Source: Vitellaria paradoxa (taxonomy: Eukaryota > Streptophyta > Magnoliopsida > Ericales > Sapotaceae). From it: a stretch of DNA of 64,000 nucleotides. The stretch's first letter is position 1. Each line of letters begins with the position of its first letter. A program made the translations under genes and the position numbers. Positions 12,721 to 23,150 of this stretch are shown here, piece by piece. Location: the NCBI GenBank assembly GCA_019916065.1, contig CM034242.1, positions 8,056,453-8,120,452 of the forward strand, in the 5' to 3' direction. The notes under the pieces were generated by a model that saw only the letters and a program-made list of their open reading frames with translations, ran no database searches and was not told the origin of the DNA.

Positions 12721-13499
12721 GGCTAAATTATATTTATCTTCCTTTAATATTTGGGTAATTATACATAGCATCCACAATATTTAAATATTACATTTGTATA
12801 TGTTATTTTGAAACATTATTAATATTGACCATCTTCTAATAAAACTAGTCATTAAATTTAACATAAAATGTTAAACTAATCAAAATTTTAGGTATTTTTC
12901 TTATTTTGTCCATTCGTTACGCACATTTCATCAAAAACTTTATATTTTTACTTATTTTTGAGATTTTTTGTTAATAAAAACTAATGAAAAAACATTTAAA
13001 ATTTTAGGTAGTATTTGATTTATTTTCTTACTTTTTATTTTCTATTTTCTGTTTTGAGCTTATTTGTCATTTTGCACTTTTAAAAATAAGAAAAAAAAGC
13101 TCAAAATGAATTTAGTTACTTGTGTTTTCAAAGCTTGTTTTAGAAAACAAAAAATGAGTTTACACATAGAATAAAAAATAACAAAAATATCTTTTTGAGC
13201 GTTTTAAACCAAAAATAAAAAAATTTTTTAATAAAAAAATAGAGTATTTGCTGTTTCCTGATTGTGGGATTTTTAAAACATCAAATAGAAAATAGAAATA
13301 GAGAACAAAAAAAAGTCAAATGCCACCTTAGTTATTTTAACATTTTCGATTAAATTTTAACAGTTAATTTATCAGAACAATGTTAATATTAATAATATTT
13401 CAAAATAAGAGAAGTAAGTGTAACTTTTAAATATTTTAAATATTGTGTGTGATGACTATAATTATTCAAATATTAAAAAGAAGTTAATGTAATTTATCT
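12721..13499. mobile_element. Mutator-like MITE with perfect 9-bp target duplication
   Basis: The ninemer ATTTTTAAA flanks both sides (12712-12720 and 13500-13508). The ends are inverted repeats of well over 100 bp: the left half (TTTAATATTTGGGTAATTAT, later TTATTTTGAAACATTATTAA) is mirrored on the right. A Tourist MITE at 13007-13327 sits inside, so the original element was about 450 bp. It has no coding content. Confidence 0.8.
13007..13327. mobile_element. Tourist-like MITE, copy 1 (nested)
   Basis: It opens GGTAGTATTTGATTTA and closes with the complement of GGTGGCATTTGACTTT, flanked on each side by TTA. The interior repeats motifs built from CAAAATAAGAAAA and 'GAGTTTACACATA'. Two further copies with the same organisation lie at 16443-16764 and 18950-19285. 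It interrupts the Mutator-like MITE around it and is therefore younger. Confidence 0.75.
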
Positions 13500-14340
13500 A
13501 TTTTTAAATGAGTATTTTTAGTTCCAAATTAGTTAATAAAGACTCATTTCTTGTCGCACCGGCAAAAGAGTTTTGTCCCGTTTTAGCATACAATGGATAA
13601 CAATTAATGATCTGACAAGACAGCTTAGTATTATTATATTTTGATAATCAACCTGCTAACGATGTTAAATTCCCGACTTATTAAGCACGTTTTAGAAAGA
13701 GTTAATGGCTTCTTTTGCGTCCGAGGACCTGCTCAAGGAATCTCGGTTCAGTTCTCGGGTTAATAGACAATTAACATAGGGTTCGTTCGGAATTAAAAAA
13801 AAAAAAATTTTCAAAAGTTTTCGAATTTCTTTAATCAAATTTTGTCACCTATTATTTTTACATTACATCAATCCCACCTTTTGATGTGTTTTGGTTTTTG
13901 TTGGAACTCTAAAAACTCCCATAATCTGAAATTGAATTAAAAATAACTTAACTTGAATTAATCCAAAAAAATATAGGGTAAATTACACCTAGACCCTCTA
14001 AACATTAGGGTAATTACACCTAGTACCCCTCAACATTTGAAATTGACAAATACCCCCTTATTTTGAAATGGTGCTAACCCCTGACCCCCTTCTGTTACTT
14101 TGAACCCTAACTCCGTTAAAATTTTATTATAAAGACAAATTTACCCATAACTTAATTAATTAATTACAAAAATACCTTCTCTTTCATTCTTTTTCTTTTT
14201 ACTGTAAAATATATAAACTCTTTTTATACACACACGTATATTTATCCAGTTTACGCCGGTGGACAGAACAGAGCCGGAGAAGGGTTTGCTGGGAACGGTA
14301 AGCTCGTCGGAAAATTGGGAAAGGAATGGACGAGCAAGAG

Positions 14341-14640
14341 AATGTCGGGGCGTCGACCCACCTTGGCATCAGAAGATTTCACGATCTTAATATAACCCTA
14401 ATGTCAAAATTGGGATGGATGATGCATACCGAACAAGACAGATTATGGGTTCAGACTCTCAGAGCAAAATTTCTTAGAAGACACCCTTTCAATGAGGCAA
14501 ATTCTTCCACCTGGTTTTGGCGAGGACTTCTGAAGACTCGAAGCCTCATCCAGAAAGGTATGTTTTACTCAATCCCGAAGGGGAGATCTATCAACATATG
14601 GACAGATCCATGGATTCCCACGCTCCCCCTTTTTCGTCCT
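14341..14640 (+). pseudogene. LINE ORF2 segment captured in Pack-MULE 1
   Basis: An open frame from 14326 contains LGIRRFHDLNITLMSKLGW, LWVQTLRAKFL, WFWRGLLKTRSLIQKG and SINIWTDPWIP in the usual order of the region between reverse transcriptase and RNase H of plant LINE ORF2. It has no reverse transcriptase motifs and no RNase H, so it is only a fragment, uninterrupted by stops over about 100 codons. The LINE piece lies between the MULE ends, so it was either captured with host DNA or inserted and then truncated. It is a different LINE lineage copy from that at 5.9-6.5 kb. Confidence 0.75.
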
Positions 14641-14693
14641 GAACTTCTTCGATCCCTCTGCATCGTAATCAATAGGCATACGAATCCACGGAA

Positions 14694-14852
14694 TCAAGGA
14701 TCTGAATCCACTGAGGCATCCAAATCCGTATCCCTGATTCCATTGGCAGCGACGATGGAATCGTAGTCGAGGAGATAGATCTGGAAGAGACGGAGACGTG
14801 ATTCAGCTCCTTCCAAGGCTTCTAGATGCTTCGTTTCTTTCTCATCTTCCAT
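14694..14852 (-). pseudogene. cinnamoyl-CoA-reductase-like exon fragment in Pack-MULE 1
   Basis: On the minus strand from ATG 14850-14852 the frame reads MEDEKETKHLEALEGAESRL then RLFQIYLLDYDSIVAANG. This matches the family pattern 'DEKKTKHLEALEGAESRLRLFQIDLLDYDSI' found near the NADP-binding fold of CCR/DFR-like short-chain reductases (SDR108E), just before the conserved 'GVFHLASP' segment, which is missing. The piece is therefore a single truncated exon without catalytic Ser-Tyr-Lys residues and cannot make an enzyme. After about residue 37 the match is lost. Confidence 0.65.
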
Positions 14853-15193
14853 CCATAACAAAAAATCAAAATTAAAATTCAAGAGAGAATGAGAGATAGA
14901 GAGAGGTCGGCACTGCCATTCCCTTCGCTGCCGACAGCACTGAGTTCCTTCAGCTACCATCCCTCAAAACCCTAACCCTAACACACAAATAAGGGTAAAA
15001 ATGAAATTATGGAGTCAATTTTTTACTGACGTCATCATTTTAACTGTAATCTTAACGGAAGTCTAACGGAAGGGGTTAAGTGTTAGCACCATTTCAAAAT
15101 AAGGGGGTATTTGTCAATTTCAAATGTTGAGGGGTACTAGGTGTAATTACCCTAATGTTTAGGGGGTCTAGATGTAATTTACCCAAAAATATA

Positions 15194-16442
15194 ATATAAA
15201 ATATATAAAAAATAAATATTATATAATAATATAAGCCAAATAATATTATAATATATATAAATAATTGAATAATTTTAAAATTTGGACTCGAATTAGTCTA
15301 AATCGAAAATGGCGTCAACCCAACTTGAACTGATCTAAACCAAAAAACAAACCAAACTAACTAGTATTTTTGGTTCGATTTAATTGGATTCTAATTTAAA
15401 ATTAATTCAATTTCAAGTCTAAATTTTAGAAAAAAAAATTAATTCGATTCTATCTTAAGTACAAACCCGAACTAAATCTACCCCTACACAACCCTACCAT
15501 CAGTAAATGGAACAATACATCTACGAACAAAATTTGACTCCCAAGAGTTTCGATTATTATTATTGTTGGGACATCGTTTAAAAAATCAACCTACTCACAA
15601 ATTCATAACACAGTTATCGCTTGAGCGAGATTGAACAAACCAAATTTTTTAGGTGATATATTCACAACCAAGGCAACTGAAACTAAAATAAAATTAAATA
15701 AATTTTTATTCAAATTGTATAAGATTATTCCGTTAAAATTTCAATCTTACACGAGAGTGTGAAAAAAACGAATTGGAATCGAATAATTAAACCAAAATTT
15801 CAATTTTTGGTCCTTCGATCAATAAATTCGGTTTATTCACAATTTTGATTATTTTTTAGATACAAATTATGTTTTTGGTTTGGATCCAATTTAAAATTCG
15901 CAGAATAAAAATTCTAGGTTGATTTTTATATATAAATATATATACATAATAATTTGTACAAAAATAAATTTAGATATCAAATATTCATATATAAATATGA
16001 CTTTAATTAATATAATAATAAAATAACACTTATACAAAATGTGATTTTAATTATTTCAATTACAATTACAATTACAATTACAATTACAGTTTCAATTAAA
16101 ATCAAATTAAATTGTTTCAAATAGTGTAATTCAATTTGGTACTTCCTTACAAAATGAGAGAGGAAAACAATATTAGTTTGAGAGCAATGCACCTCGAGCC
16201 GTTAAATTAAAATTTTATGACATTGAAATTCAATAGTCTGAAAACATTCAGCCCAAGGTGTGTTGTTCTCGAGTTGACATCGAGATAATGGCAACCCCTA
16301 ACGAATTTTAATCGAACGGTGTTATTTTTAAGTTGACATGAAAAATGATGTTACCCAAAATAATAAATAAATAAAAGAATAAAACCTATTCAAGACAACT
16401 TAATTACTAAGGGCATGTTTGGAAATTACACTCAACTTATTA
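15194..16442. other. AT-rich intergenic sequence with hexamer repeat
   Basis: No gene seen. An (ATTACA)n-type run of about six units lies at 16056-16088. Otherwise low-complexity. Confidence 0.45.
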
Positions 16443-16764
16443 GGTGGTATTTGATTTACTTTTTATTTTTTGTTTTCATTTTATATTTTAAAAATCTCAA
16501 AATAAAGAAACAGAGAATACTTTATTTTCATTATTTTGAAATTGTCCTTATTTTGGATTAAAAACGCTCAAAACGACTTTTTATCATTTTTTTATTTTAT
16601 GTGTAAGACTATTTCTTGTTTTCTAAAACAAACTTTAAAAACACAATGTGACCAAATGTATTTTCAACTTTTTCTTTATTTTTAAAAGCGTAAAATAGAA
16701 AATGAGTTCAAAATAAAAAATAAAAAGTAAAAATAAAAAATAGAAAAACAAACCAAATGAGTCC
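16443..16764. mobile_element. Tourist-like MITE, copy 2
   Basis: Ends GGTGGTATTTGATTTAC and complement GGACTCATTTGGTTT, flanked by TTA on both sides (16440-16442 and 16765-16767). The internal motif order is the same as in the copy at 13007-13327. Confidence 0.75.
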
Positions 16765-18130
16765 TTAATTTTTGACCAATTTACCTTTTGATTTTTTTAA
16801 AATTATTAAATTTATCTTCTTATATTTTAATTGTTTTAATCATAAAAGATAAAAATATTAAATTAATAAAAATTTACTAACTTTTTTTTCTTGTCAAATA
16901 TAAAAAATTAAATTTTTAGTAACTCGTTAATAACCAACTATGAAAAAATGTAACCACCCCCCCCCCCCCCCCCCCCAACCTCTTCAGACTAAGCCTACAA
17001 TTGAAATAATTTGCTTTCTTTCTGCCTCTAGCGAAGGTCTTACGGCCAAAATCCCTCAAGTTTTTTGGTGTCTTGTGGGTTGGTGAAGTGTACAAATTCG
17101 ACGACCTAATGATGAGAAAGGATCACCGCGAGCCCGAGGGGCTTTCACCCGAGAGTAACGGGCACACGCGCTATGAATGCGAGTGTAAATTTGTGGAGGT
17201 GGGGACCGCGTTTAAGGGCTCTAGAAATTCTAATGATGGATTCCCAAGAAAAGAAGGGCCTCGTGGCCGGCAGCAACCCGGTGCACTTCACCCAGTTTGT
17301 TCGCGTCTTCTTTTTTGACTTGGAGACCGCACGTGATCTCTCTTCCAACCCGCCCAAGTTGCAGAGGTTACATCTAGCGCCACAGTCGTCGCCGAAACTT
17401 TTGACTTTTTATTTATTTCAAATAAGGCTTTGTTTGGCTGGGCGTTTGGAGTTGTACGTATTAGCATAAACTTGTAAAATCATAAACTCGTAATTCGTAT
17501 AATGATTAAAAAATTCAAATTTTATAAAATTTGTATTATTTCGTGGAGGTTCAAGCGAGGCAAAATTTTAACTTTATTTTAGCCATTTTTTAACTAAAAT
17601 TTAATTTTTTTAAATTTGTAACTTTAGGGATGGTAATCATCACATTCTTAAAAAAAAAAAAAAAAATTCATACCCATATGAATAAAAGTTAAAAGACTCA
17701 AAGAAAATCTAACTCTTTCGTTACTTTTTTTTACTCAAACAAATAATTTTTATCCAAACAAACATGATTTTTTTGATTTCTATTGTACAAATGTGATTAA
17801 CACTTAAAAGTTACATCTTTTAAATAAAAAATTAAAATTTGGTGAAAAAATCATATAAGGTGAAAAAAACGTTATAAAAAAGTTTCTAACTTTTTTTTTT
17901 GGTAACCAAACGAAATATAAGTTTTTCATATTTGTTATTTTATTTTAAATTTTTTTCTTATTTTACAGTTTAAACAAAAAGGTCTCTTTTTTATAAAAAA
18001 ATATATTTAAAAATAAGAAACTCACTTGCAAATAAATAAGCCAACTTAAAAAATATATATATATATTAAATTATTTTGGCCGGACATAAAATTTTTTATT
18101 TTTAAGTGTATATTTTAAGAATGTGATTTT
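16765..18130. other. intergenic sequence with C20 tract and a GC-balanced patch
   Basis: A run of 20 C residues lies at 16957-16976. The part at 17030-17400 is markedly GC-richer with overlapping open frames on both strands (for example 17173-17469 plus and 17145-17357 minus), but none resembles a known protein and the frames contradict each other. It may be captured exon material or 5' leader sequence. At 17440 a 'GCGTTTGGAGTTGTA' block with following ATTCGTATAATGA resembles half of the GTTTGGAGTTGT MITE family. Confidence 0.35.
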
Positions 18131-19405
18131 TTAGATAAAAGAAAGAAAAAGAAGAAAATTATATATATTTCTGTATAAATTAAATAGAACACGAATCATA
18201 TATACCTATTATAATCAAACTCTAATGTACCTATTTTAATAAAACTTAACAGCTTATGTAGAGATATATCAGAATCATATTAGATATATATTAACCGCTT
18301 GCGAGAAAGCACGTTGATTGGTCGAAGACACGAGCAAGCGCGTTAAATGGCCAGACGGGGCAAAGACAGAAGTGTGAGGAAGTGCGTTGAAAGGTCAAAA
18401 GCGGGTTAAATGGCCGAAAGTATAAGGAGAAACGCGTTGAATGACTGTTGTACTAGTGAAGCACAATAGGGTCTCCAATAGAAAGACTAGGGGGATGTTG
18501 GAGATGAGTACGAGCATGGGATAGTTATGATATCCTAGGAACAAAAAAACAATGGAGGTGATATACGTGATAGAGAATGCAAAGTGAGATGTGGCGGCAT
18601 AGGTGACGGTGACGGTGACGCCTACGCCGAGAAGGGCACTACGGGAGTCCAAAAATATGGCTACTTGATGCCTAAGATCTATGTATCTAGGGGCTCTGAT
18701 ACTATGTTAGATAAAAGAAAAAAGATAAAAATAAGGAAAAATAGAAAGCTATATATACCTAGGGTCGAAAATTATAAAATCTGATACCATGTTATATTAA
18801 AAAAAAAAAAAAGGAAGATGGAATAAGGAAAGGAAAAAGTATAAAGATATATATTTCTGTATATTATTGTAATGGGGAATTAACCCTATTTATATGGTGA
18901 AAAATAATGGGGAATCAACCCTATTTATAGGGTGAAAATGAGAAACTTAGATGACATTTGGTTTACTTTTTTATTTTTTATTTTATATTTTTGTTTTATG
19001 TGTTAAAAATTTCAAAATGAGAAAACAGAAAATGCTCTATTTCCTTTATTTTGAGATTTTCTTATTTCTTGTTAAAAACTCTCAAAACAACTTTTTACCA
19101 TTTTTCATTTCATGTGTAAACTCATTTTCTGTTTTTAAAAATAAATTTTTGAAAACACAAGTAATCAAATAAGTTTTGAACTATTTTCTTTATTTTCAAA
19201 ATCACAAAATGAAAAATAAGTTCAAAACAGAAAATAAAAAACAAAAACAAAAAATGAAAAATAAAAAAACAAACAAAATGACACCTAAATAGAGCATAAA
19301 TTTTATATACCTAGTTTAATCAAACTCTAATGCATTTATTTTAATCAAACTCTACAACTTATATAGACATATATTAGAATCATATTAGTTATGTATTAAC
19401 ATGAT
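18131..19405 (-). mobile_element. miniature LTR retroelement (TRIM-like), minus strand
   Basis: Two related terminal blocks are present: about 18131-18296 and about 18703-19405. Both share ATATATTTCTGTATA, TAATCAAACTCTAATG and AGAATCATATTAG in the same order. On the minus strand the sequence next to the right block reads TGGTATCAGAGC with one change, the complement of initiator-Met tRNA used as primer binding site, directly after the LTR end ...ATCTAACA. The internal part is only about 400 bp and has no gag or pol. The right LTR is split by a Tourist MITE. A second TCTGATACCATGTTA junction at 18777 suggests an older nested LTR start. Confidence 0.6.
18950..19285. mobile_element. Tourist-like MITE, copy 3 (nested in LTR)
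   Basis: Ends GATGACATTTGGTTTAC and complement GGTGTCATTTTGTTTG. It has TTA on the left and TAA on the right, so the duplication is slightly decayed. The interior matches copies at 13007 and 16443. It interrupts the LTR block between ATATTTCTGTATA and the TAATCAAACTCTAATG block. Confidence 0.7.
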
Positions 19406-19589
19406 TAACATGTCAAAAATTATAAAATAAAAAAGATATTTATTTCTCACTAAAAATATCATAAAAAATTAAAAATTTGTTAAAATTAGATCAACATATT
19501 TGAAATAAGTTAAGAAAGCCACAAGGTTTGAGCTTCAACCTTAATATCTATTTCTTACGTAGCCATTACGAACGATGGAGCATACAATT

Positions 19590-19755
19590 GGTGTGTTTGG
19601 AGTTGTATAAAAGTATATAAAATAAAGTAAAATTGTAAAAATAAATATCTCGTAATTCGTGTAGTGAGTGAAGAATTTAAAATTTCTTATCTCGTAATCT
19701 ATGTTTGTAGAGTTTTGTAAAATTTTATTTTATTTGGAAGAACTCCAAACGAAAC
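19590..19755. mobile_element. short MITE, 'GTTTGGAGTTGT' family
   Basis: Left end GTGTGTTTGGAGTTGTATAA and right end complement TCGTTTGGAGTTCTTCC. The interior holds CTCGTAATTCGTGTAGTGAG and a mirrored 'CTCGTAATCTATGTTTGTAG' block. This is the best preserved copy of the family in plus orientation. Confidence 0.7.
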
Positions 19756-20640
19756 GAATATATTTTGACTAAGGTGGTGTTTGAAGTAGCCTGCCGTTTG
19801 GATAAATGTCACAGAATATATTTTAAAGTCTTGGAAAAGGAATGAAAAATAATCTATGCATTGTCCCCCTAAATTTTGATTTCTTCTTTGTGTAATTTAA
19901 AATTTAATAATACAGTTAATTTTACAATCAATGTTAACCAAATTCATCACGTATTACTAATAACTAAAAAAAAAATTCAAAATTTAAATTGTCATTGAAA
20001 TTAAATTAAATATATAAAAATATATTTAACTCAAATATTTCAAATTTCTAGTCTATTTTAAACATTTCAACGTTAAATAATACTTAAAAAAAATAAGAGG
20101 GGGCCAGCTCATTCGTAAAGCAGAACCCTCACTCTTAAATAATAATAATAATAATAATAAAATCAAATATCATCAAGTTTATTAAGATTATTGAGCTCCC
20201 ACTAGCAATATAGCAAACAAAAGGGTGTAAATCCATAATTTTTACGCTTGAGAAGTAAAAAATAAAAAATAAAAAATTAGATTTTTACAGTTAATTTTTT
20301 ATTTCTTTTTTATTTGCATATATAGTTTTTTCGTTTAAAAAAATGTAAGAACATAAATTTAATAAATTTAAAAAAATTAATTAGTCAAGAGTTGAGAAGT
20401 CAAATTAATAAGTTTCCAGATGTTCTTGTGACTTTTCGCCCTTCCCCAGAGGGCAAAGGGAGAGAGAAAGGAAATACATCAACCAATTTTGGTAAGTTAT
20501 TAAAAAAATAAGGTGGAAAACACCAAGGAGTCTAGTCGTTGCGGGCCATTTGAACGGATTAGGTGTGACGCGACCCCTCTAGGTGGCTGCAATGAGACGC
20601 TTGGGTCCATGAAAGGAACCTAAATATTGGGTCCATGAAA
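19756..20640. other. AT-rich intergenic sequence
   Basis: An (AAT)n run lies near 20140-20160. The phrase TGGGTCCATGAAAGGAACCT occurs twice, at 20603 and 20629, a short tandem direct repeat at the edge of the next MITE. No gene seen. Confidence 0.4.
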
Positions 20641-20790
20641 GGAACCTTTTGGTGTATTAAAAAATTAAAAAAAAATTTAAAAAAATTTAAAAATTATTTA
20701 TTTTTTATTTTACTACACAAATTACGAACCCACAACTTATTTACTTTTATCTAATTTTATTTCACTTTTTATCACTTTAAACACGTTCAA
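20641..20790. mobile_element. short MITE, 'GTGCGTTTGGA' family, reverse copy
   Basis: It contains the family block ACTACACAAATTACGAACCC and ends in TCACTTTTTATCACTTTAAA followed by CACG, the reverse-orientation counterpart of the copy at 1817. The left end is rearranged. Confidence 0.5.
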
Positions 20791-22997
20791 AATTTTATGA
20801 ATGTGTACCAATTTTAAGTCTTTCATTTATTATACGAATTACGAAATTAAAATTTTTATAATTCCAACACCCCTGTTATATAATAAATTACTTGAATTAA
20901 CTTTTGATAATTTTAAATATTAATTGTTTTAAGAAATAGATTGTGAGAAGTATTTTAATGTTTGAATGCGTCGATTTGTACTCAACTTATTTCTTTTTAC
21001 ACTTTACTTTTTTTTTATTAATTGAAATTACATAATCATTCCTCTTATTTTTCATCATATGTTATAAGGGTCATGGTTATTTTTAGACAAATGAGACGAT
21101 CGCTTAGGATCCTATAACAAAATAAGGCCACGTATATTTAAAAGTTTTATTAATAATATAAATATTAAATAATATCTTAAACCAATTAAAATTTAATAAA
21201 TTTATAAAACTTTCTATTTTTTTTCAATTCTCAGTTTCTTAACTTTTTACTTTAAATTTATCCATACATATTATAATATTATAATTATCTCATGTAATTA
21301 TTATTTTTTAATTTTATTTTAATTAATAAAAGATCTTTGACTTTCTTATTTTTAACTCTATCTATCATAATTATCTTATATTAATGTAAAAAGGCTTTTC
21401 AACTTCCACTTTAATTCTATCTATATAGATCATAATTATCTCATATGCATTAATTATTATTTTTTTTAATTTTATTAAAGGTTAAGACACCAACTTTCAA
21501 ATTTTCTACTTTAATTTTATATATACATGCCAAAATTATCTTAAATTTAATGTATTAATTATTATTTTTTTAGTTTTATTAAACTGTAGAAAAAGAATAT
21601 TGAACTTTTTATTTGTCATAATAATTATCTCACATTTAATGTATTAATTCTTAGTTGTTTTTAATTTTATTTAAAATTTTATGATATCAAATAGGTTAGG
21701 TATCCCTAAAAGTGTTGCCTTAATAGCCCTAAGCCTCCTTAAAAATTTTGCCTAAGGCCTTCAAATTTCTAGACACCTCCCTCTATGTTATAAATAATTA
21801 TAATATCACAAATACTCTTATACAAAATCTTAAACTAAGCACCCTTATTTTATACTAGAAAATATATTTTAGCACAAATTATTGAGAAGACAATTTCCCA
21901 ACAATATTTTTCTCTTTTTAAATTTTTTGATAAGTGAGAAATTGCGACTTAATTTTCAAAAACAATCCGTTCATGACATGTAAGTAACCTTATTTTGATA
22001 AATATTTTTAATTTTAAATATTTTTAAAAAATATTTTATATTATAAAAAATTAAAATTTCAGAATAATGATACTTAGAATTTGTTTGATAATTTTTGTTT
22101 GCTTAAAATTTAATTTTTTGATATATTAATTTACTTTTTTGGTTATTTTTTTTTGAAAAATTTATATAAACTCTGACTAAATAAAACGTTTTTAATTCTA
22201 ATTTTTTTAAAAATACTTCTTATTATACAAAAATTAAAATTTTAGAATAATGATACTTATAATTTGTTTGAAATTTTTTTATTAAAGTTTAATTTTTGAT
22301 GTATTAATTTACTTATTTTGATATTTTTTTGAAAAGTTGTATAGACTCCGATTAAATGACTTAGGAGTTATGACAAAAGTTTATAAAGAAAAATAGTTGA
22401 AAAATTAATTTCGTTATTTGATTATTAATTTAGAAAATAAAATAAAATTATTTTAATATACTTGTTAAAAGTATAAATATAAATAAAATATATTTTAATC
22501 TTTAAAACATTTTTTTTAATTTTCTTGTACCAGACTATCCAAATTTCTAAAGATTTATTTATGATGAGTAATTATGTCATTTCAAATTATATATAAAAAT
22601 AAATAACTAAAGGGGTTGGTTTTATAATTTTAATTAATGAAAAAAAAAGTAGAGTGTAAAAGAAAATGAGTAGAGTGTAAATAAACTCACCTTTCATAAT
22701 TTTAAATATTAGTTATATTATATAACTGTTATGCTTATATATATATATATATTGAGAACACGGAAAATACGTGACGACCACAAGAAGTAAGCCCATCAAG
22801 CTACATAGATATCTTGATGTTATTATATGTATCGCAAATGAGTGTACTATCTTTTTAATTTTCTTGCTAATAATATATTCATTTTGGTGTACCTACTTAA
22901 TTAAATATTCATTTTATATCTCAGCTTTTCGGTGTTGTGGATGAAATATTTATGTTAATCTAATGTTAAATGCTGGGTACAAAATGACCAAACTGCC
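20791..22997. other. very AT-rich intergenic sequence with internal repeats
   Basis: The motif 'ATTATCT(C)A..TTAATGTATTAATTATTATT' returns about four times between 21270 and 21670, and 'AGAATAATGATACTTA' returns at 22070 and 22243, indicating old duplicated transposon debris. No gene or clean element end could be placed. Confidence 0.4.
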
Positions 22998-23012
22998 CCT
23001 TGTTTGAGATAG

Positions 23013-23135
23013 TTTTTTTTTTTTGGTTTTGTTTTATAGGTGAGTGGGAGAAGAGGGTGAGTACCGGGTGTTGAACCCGCGTGGGTGAGGAGGCCGTTAA
23101 AAGCTTTAAGACTTCATCCAAATCTCAAACTTCCT
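23013..23135 (-). mobile_element. tRNA-derived SINE
   Basis: The insert is flanked by a perfect 15-bp duplication, CCTTGTTTGAGATAG, at 22998-23012 and 23136-23150. On the minus strand it ends in a poly(A) tail (the T run at 23013-23024) and contains GGTTCAACACC, a good match to the RNA polymerase III box B. Box A is degenerate. Size (123 bp), tail and long duplication together fit a short SINE retroposed by LINE machinery. Confidence 0.75.
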
Positions 23136-23150
23136 CCTTGTTTGAGATAG

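Larger units (their letters stand above)
13976..15184. mobile_element. Pack-MULE 1 (Mutator-like element with captured gene pieces)
   Basis: Both ends start GGGTAAATTACACCTAGACC or its near match read inward, and the inverted similarity continues for about 150 bp on each side. The ninemer AAAAATATA is present directly outside both ends (13967-13975 and 15185-15193), a perfect Mutator-type target duplication. There is no transposase. The interior is GC-richer than the window and holds two recognisable pieces, a LINE segment on plus and a reductase exon on minus, listed separately. A telobox-like AAACCCTAACCCTAA lies at 14967-14981. An almost identical end pair bounds the element at 62098-63560. 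Confidence 0.9.

Noticed and set aside
14967..14981. AAACCCTAACCCTAA as interstitial telomere
   Set aside because: Only two units. It fits a telobox-type promoter motif or chance within the Pack-MULE better than telomeric DNA.
18395..18652. 85-codon hydrophobic minus-strand frame as a membrane protein gene
   Set aside because: It lies inside the miniature LTR element directly after the primer binding site region; no family match and no promoter of its own.
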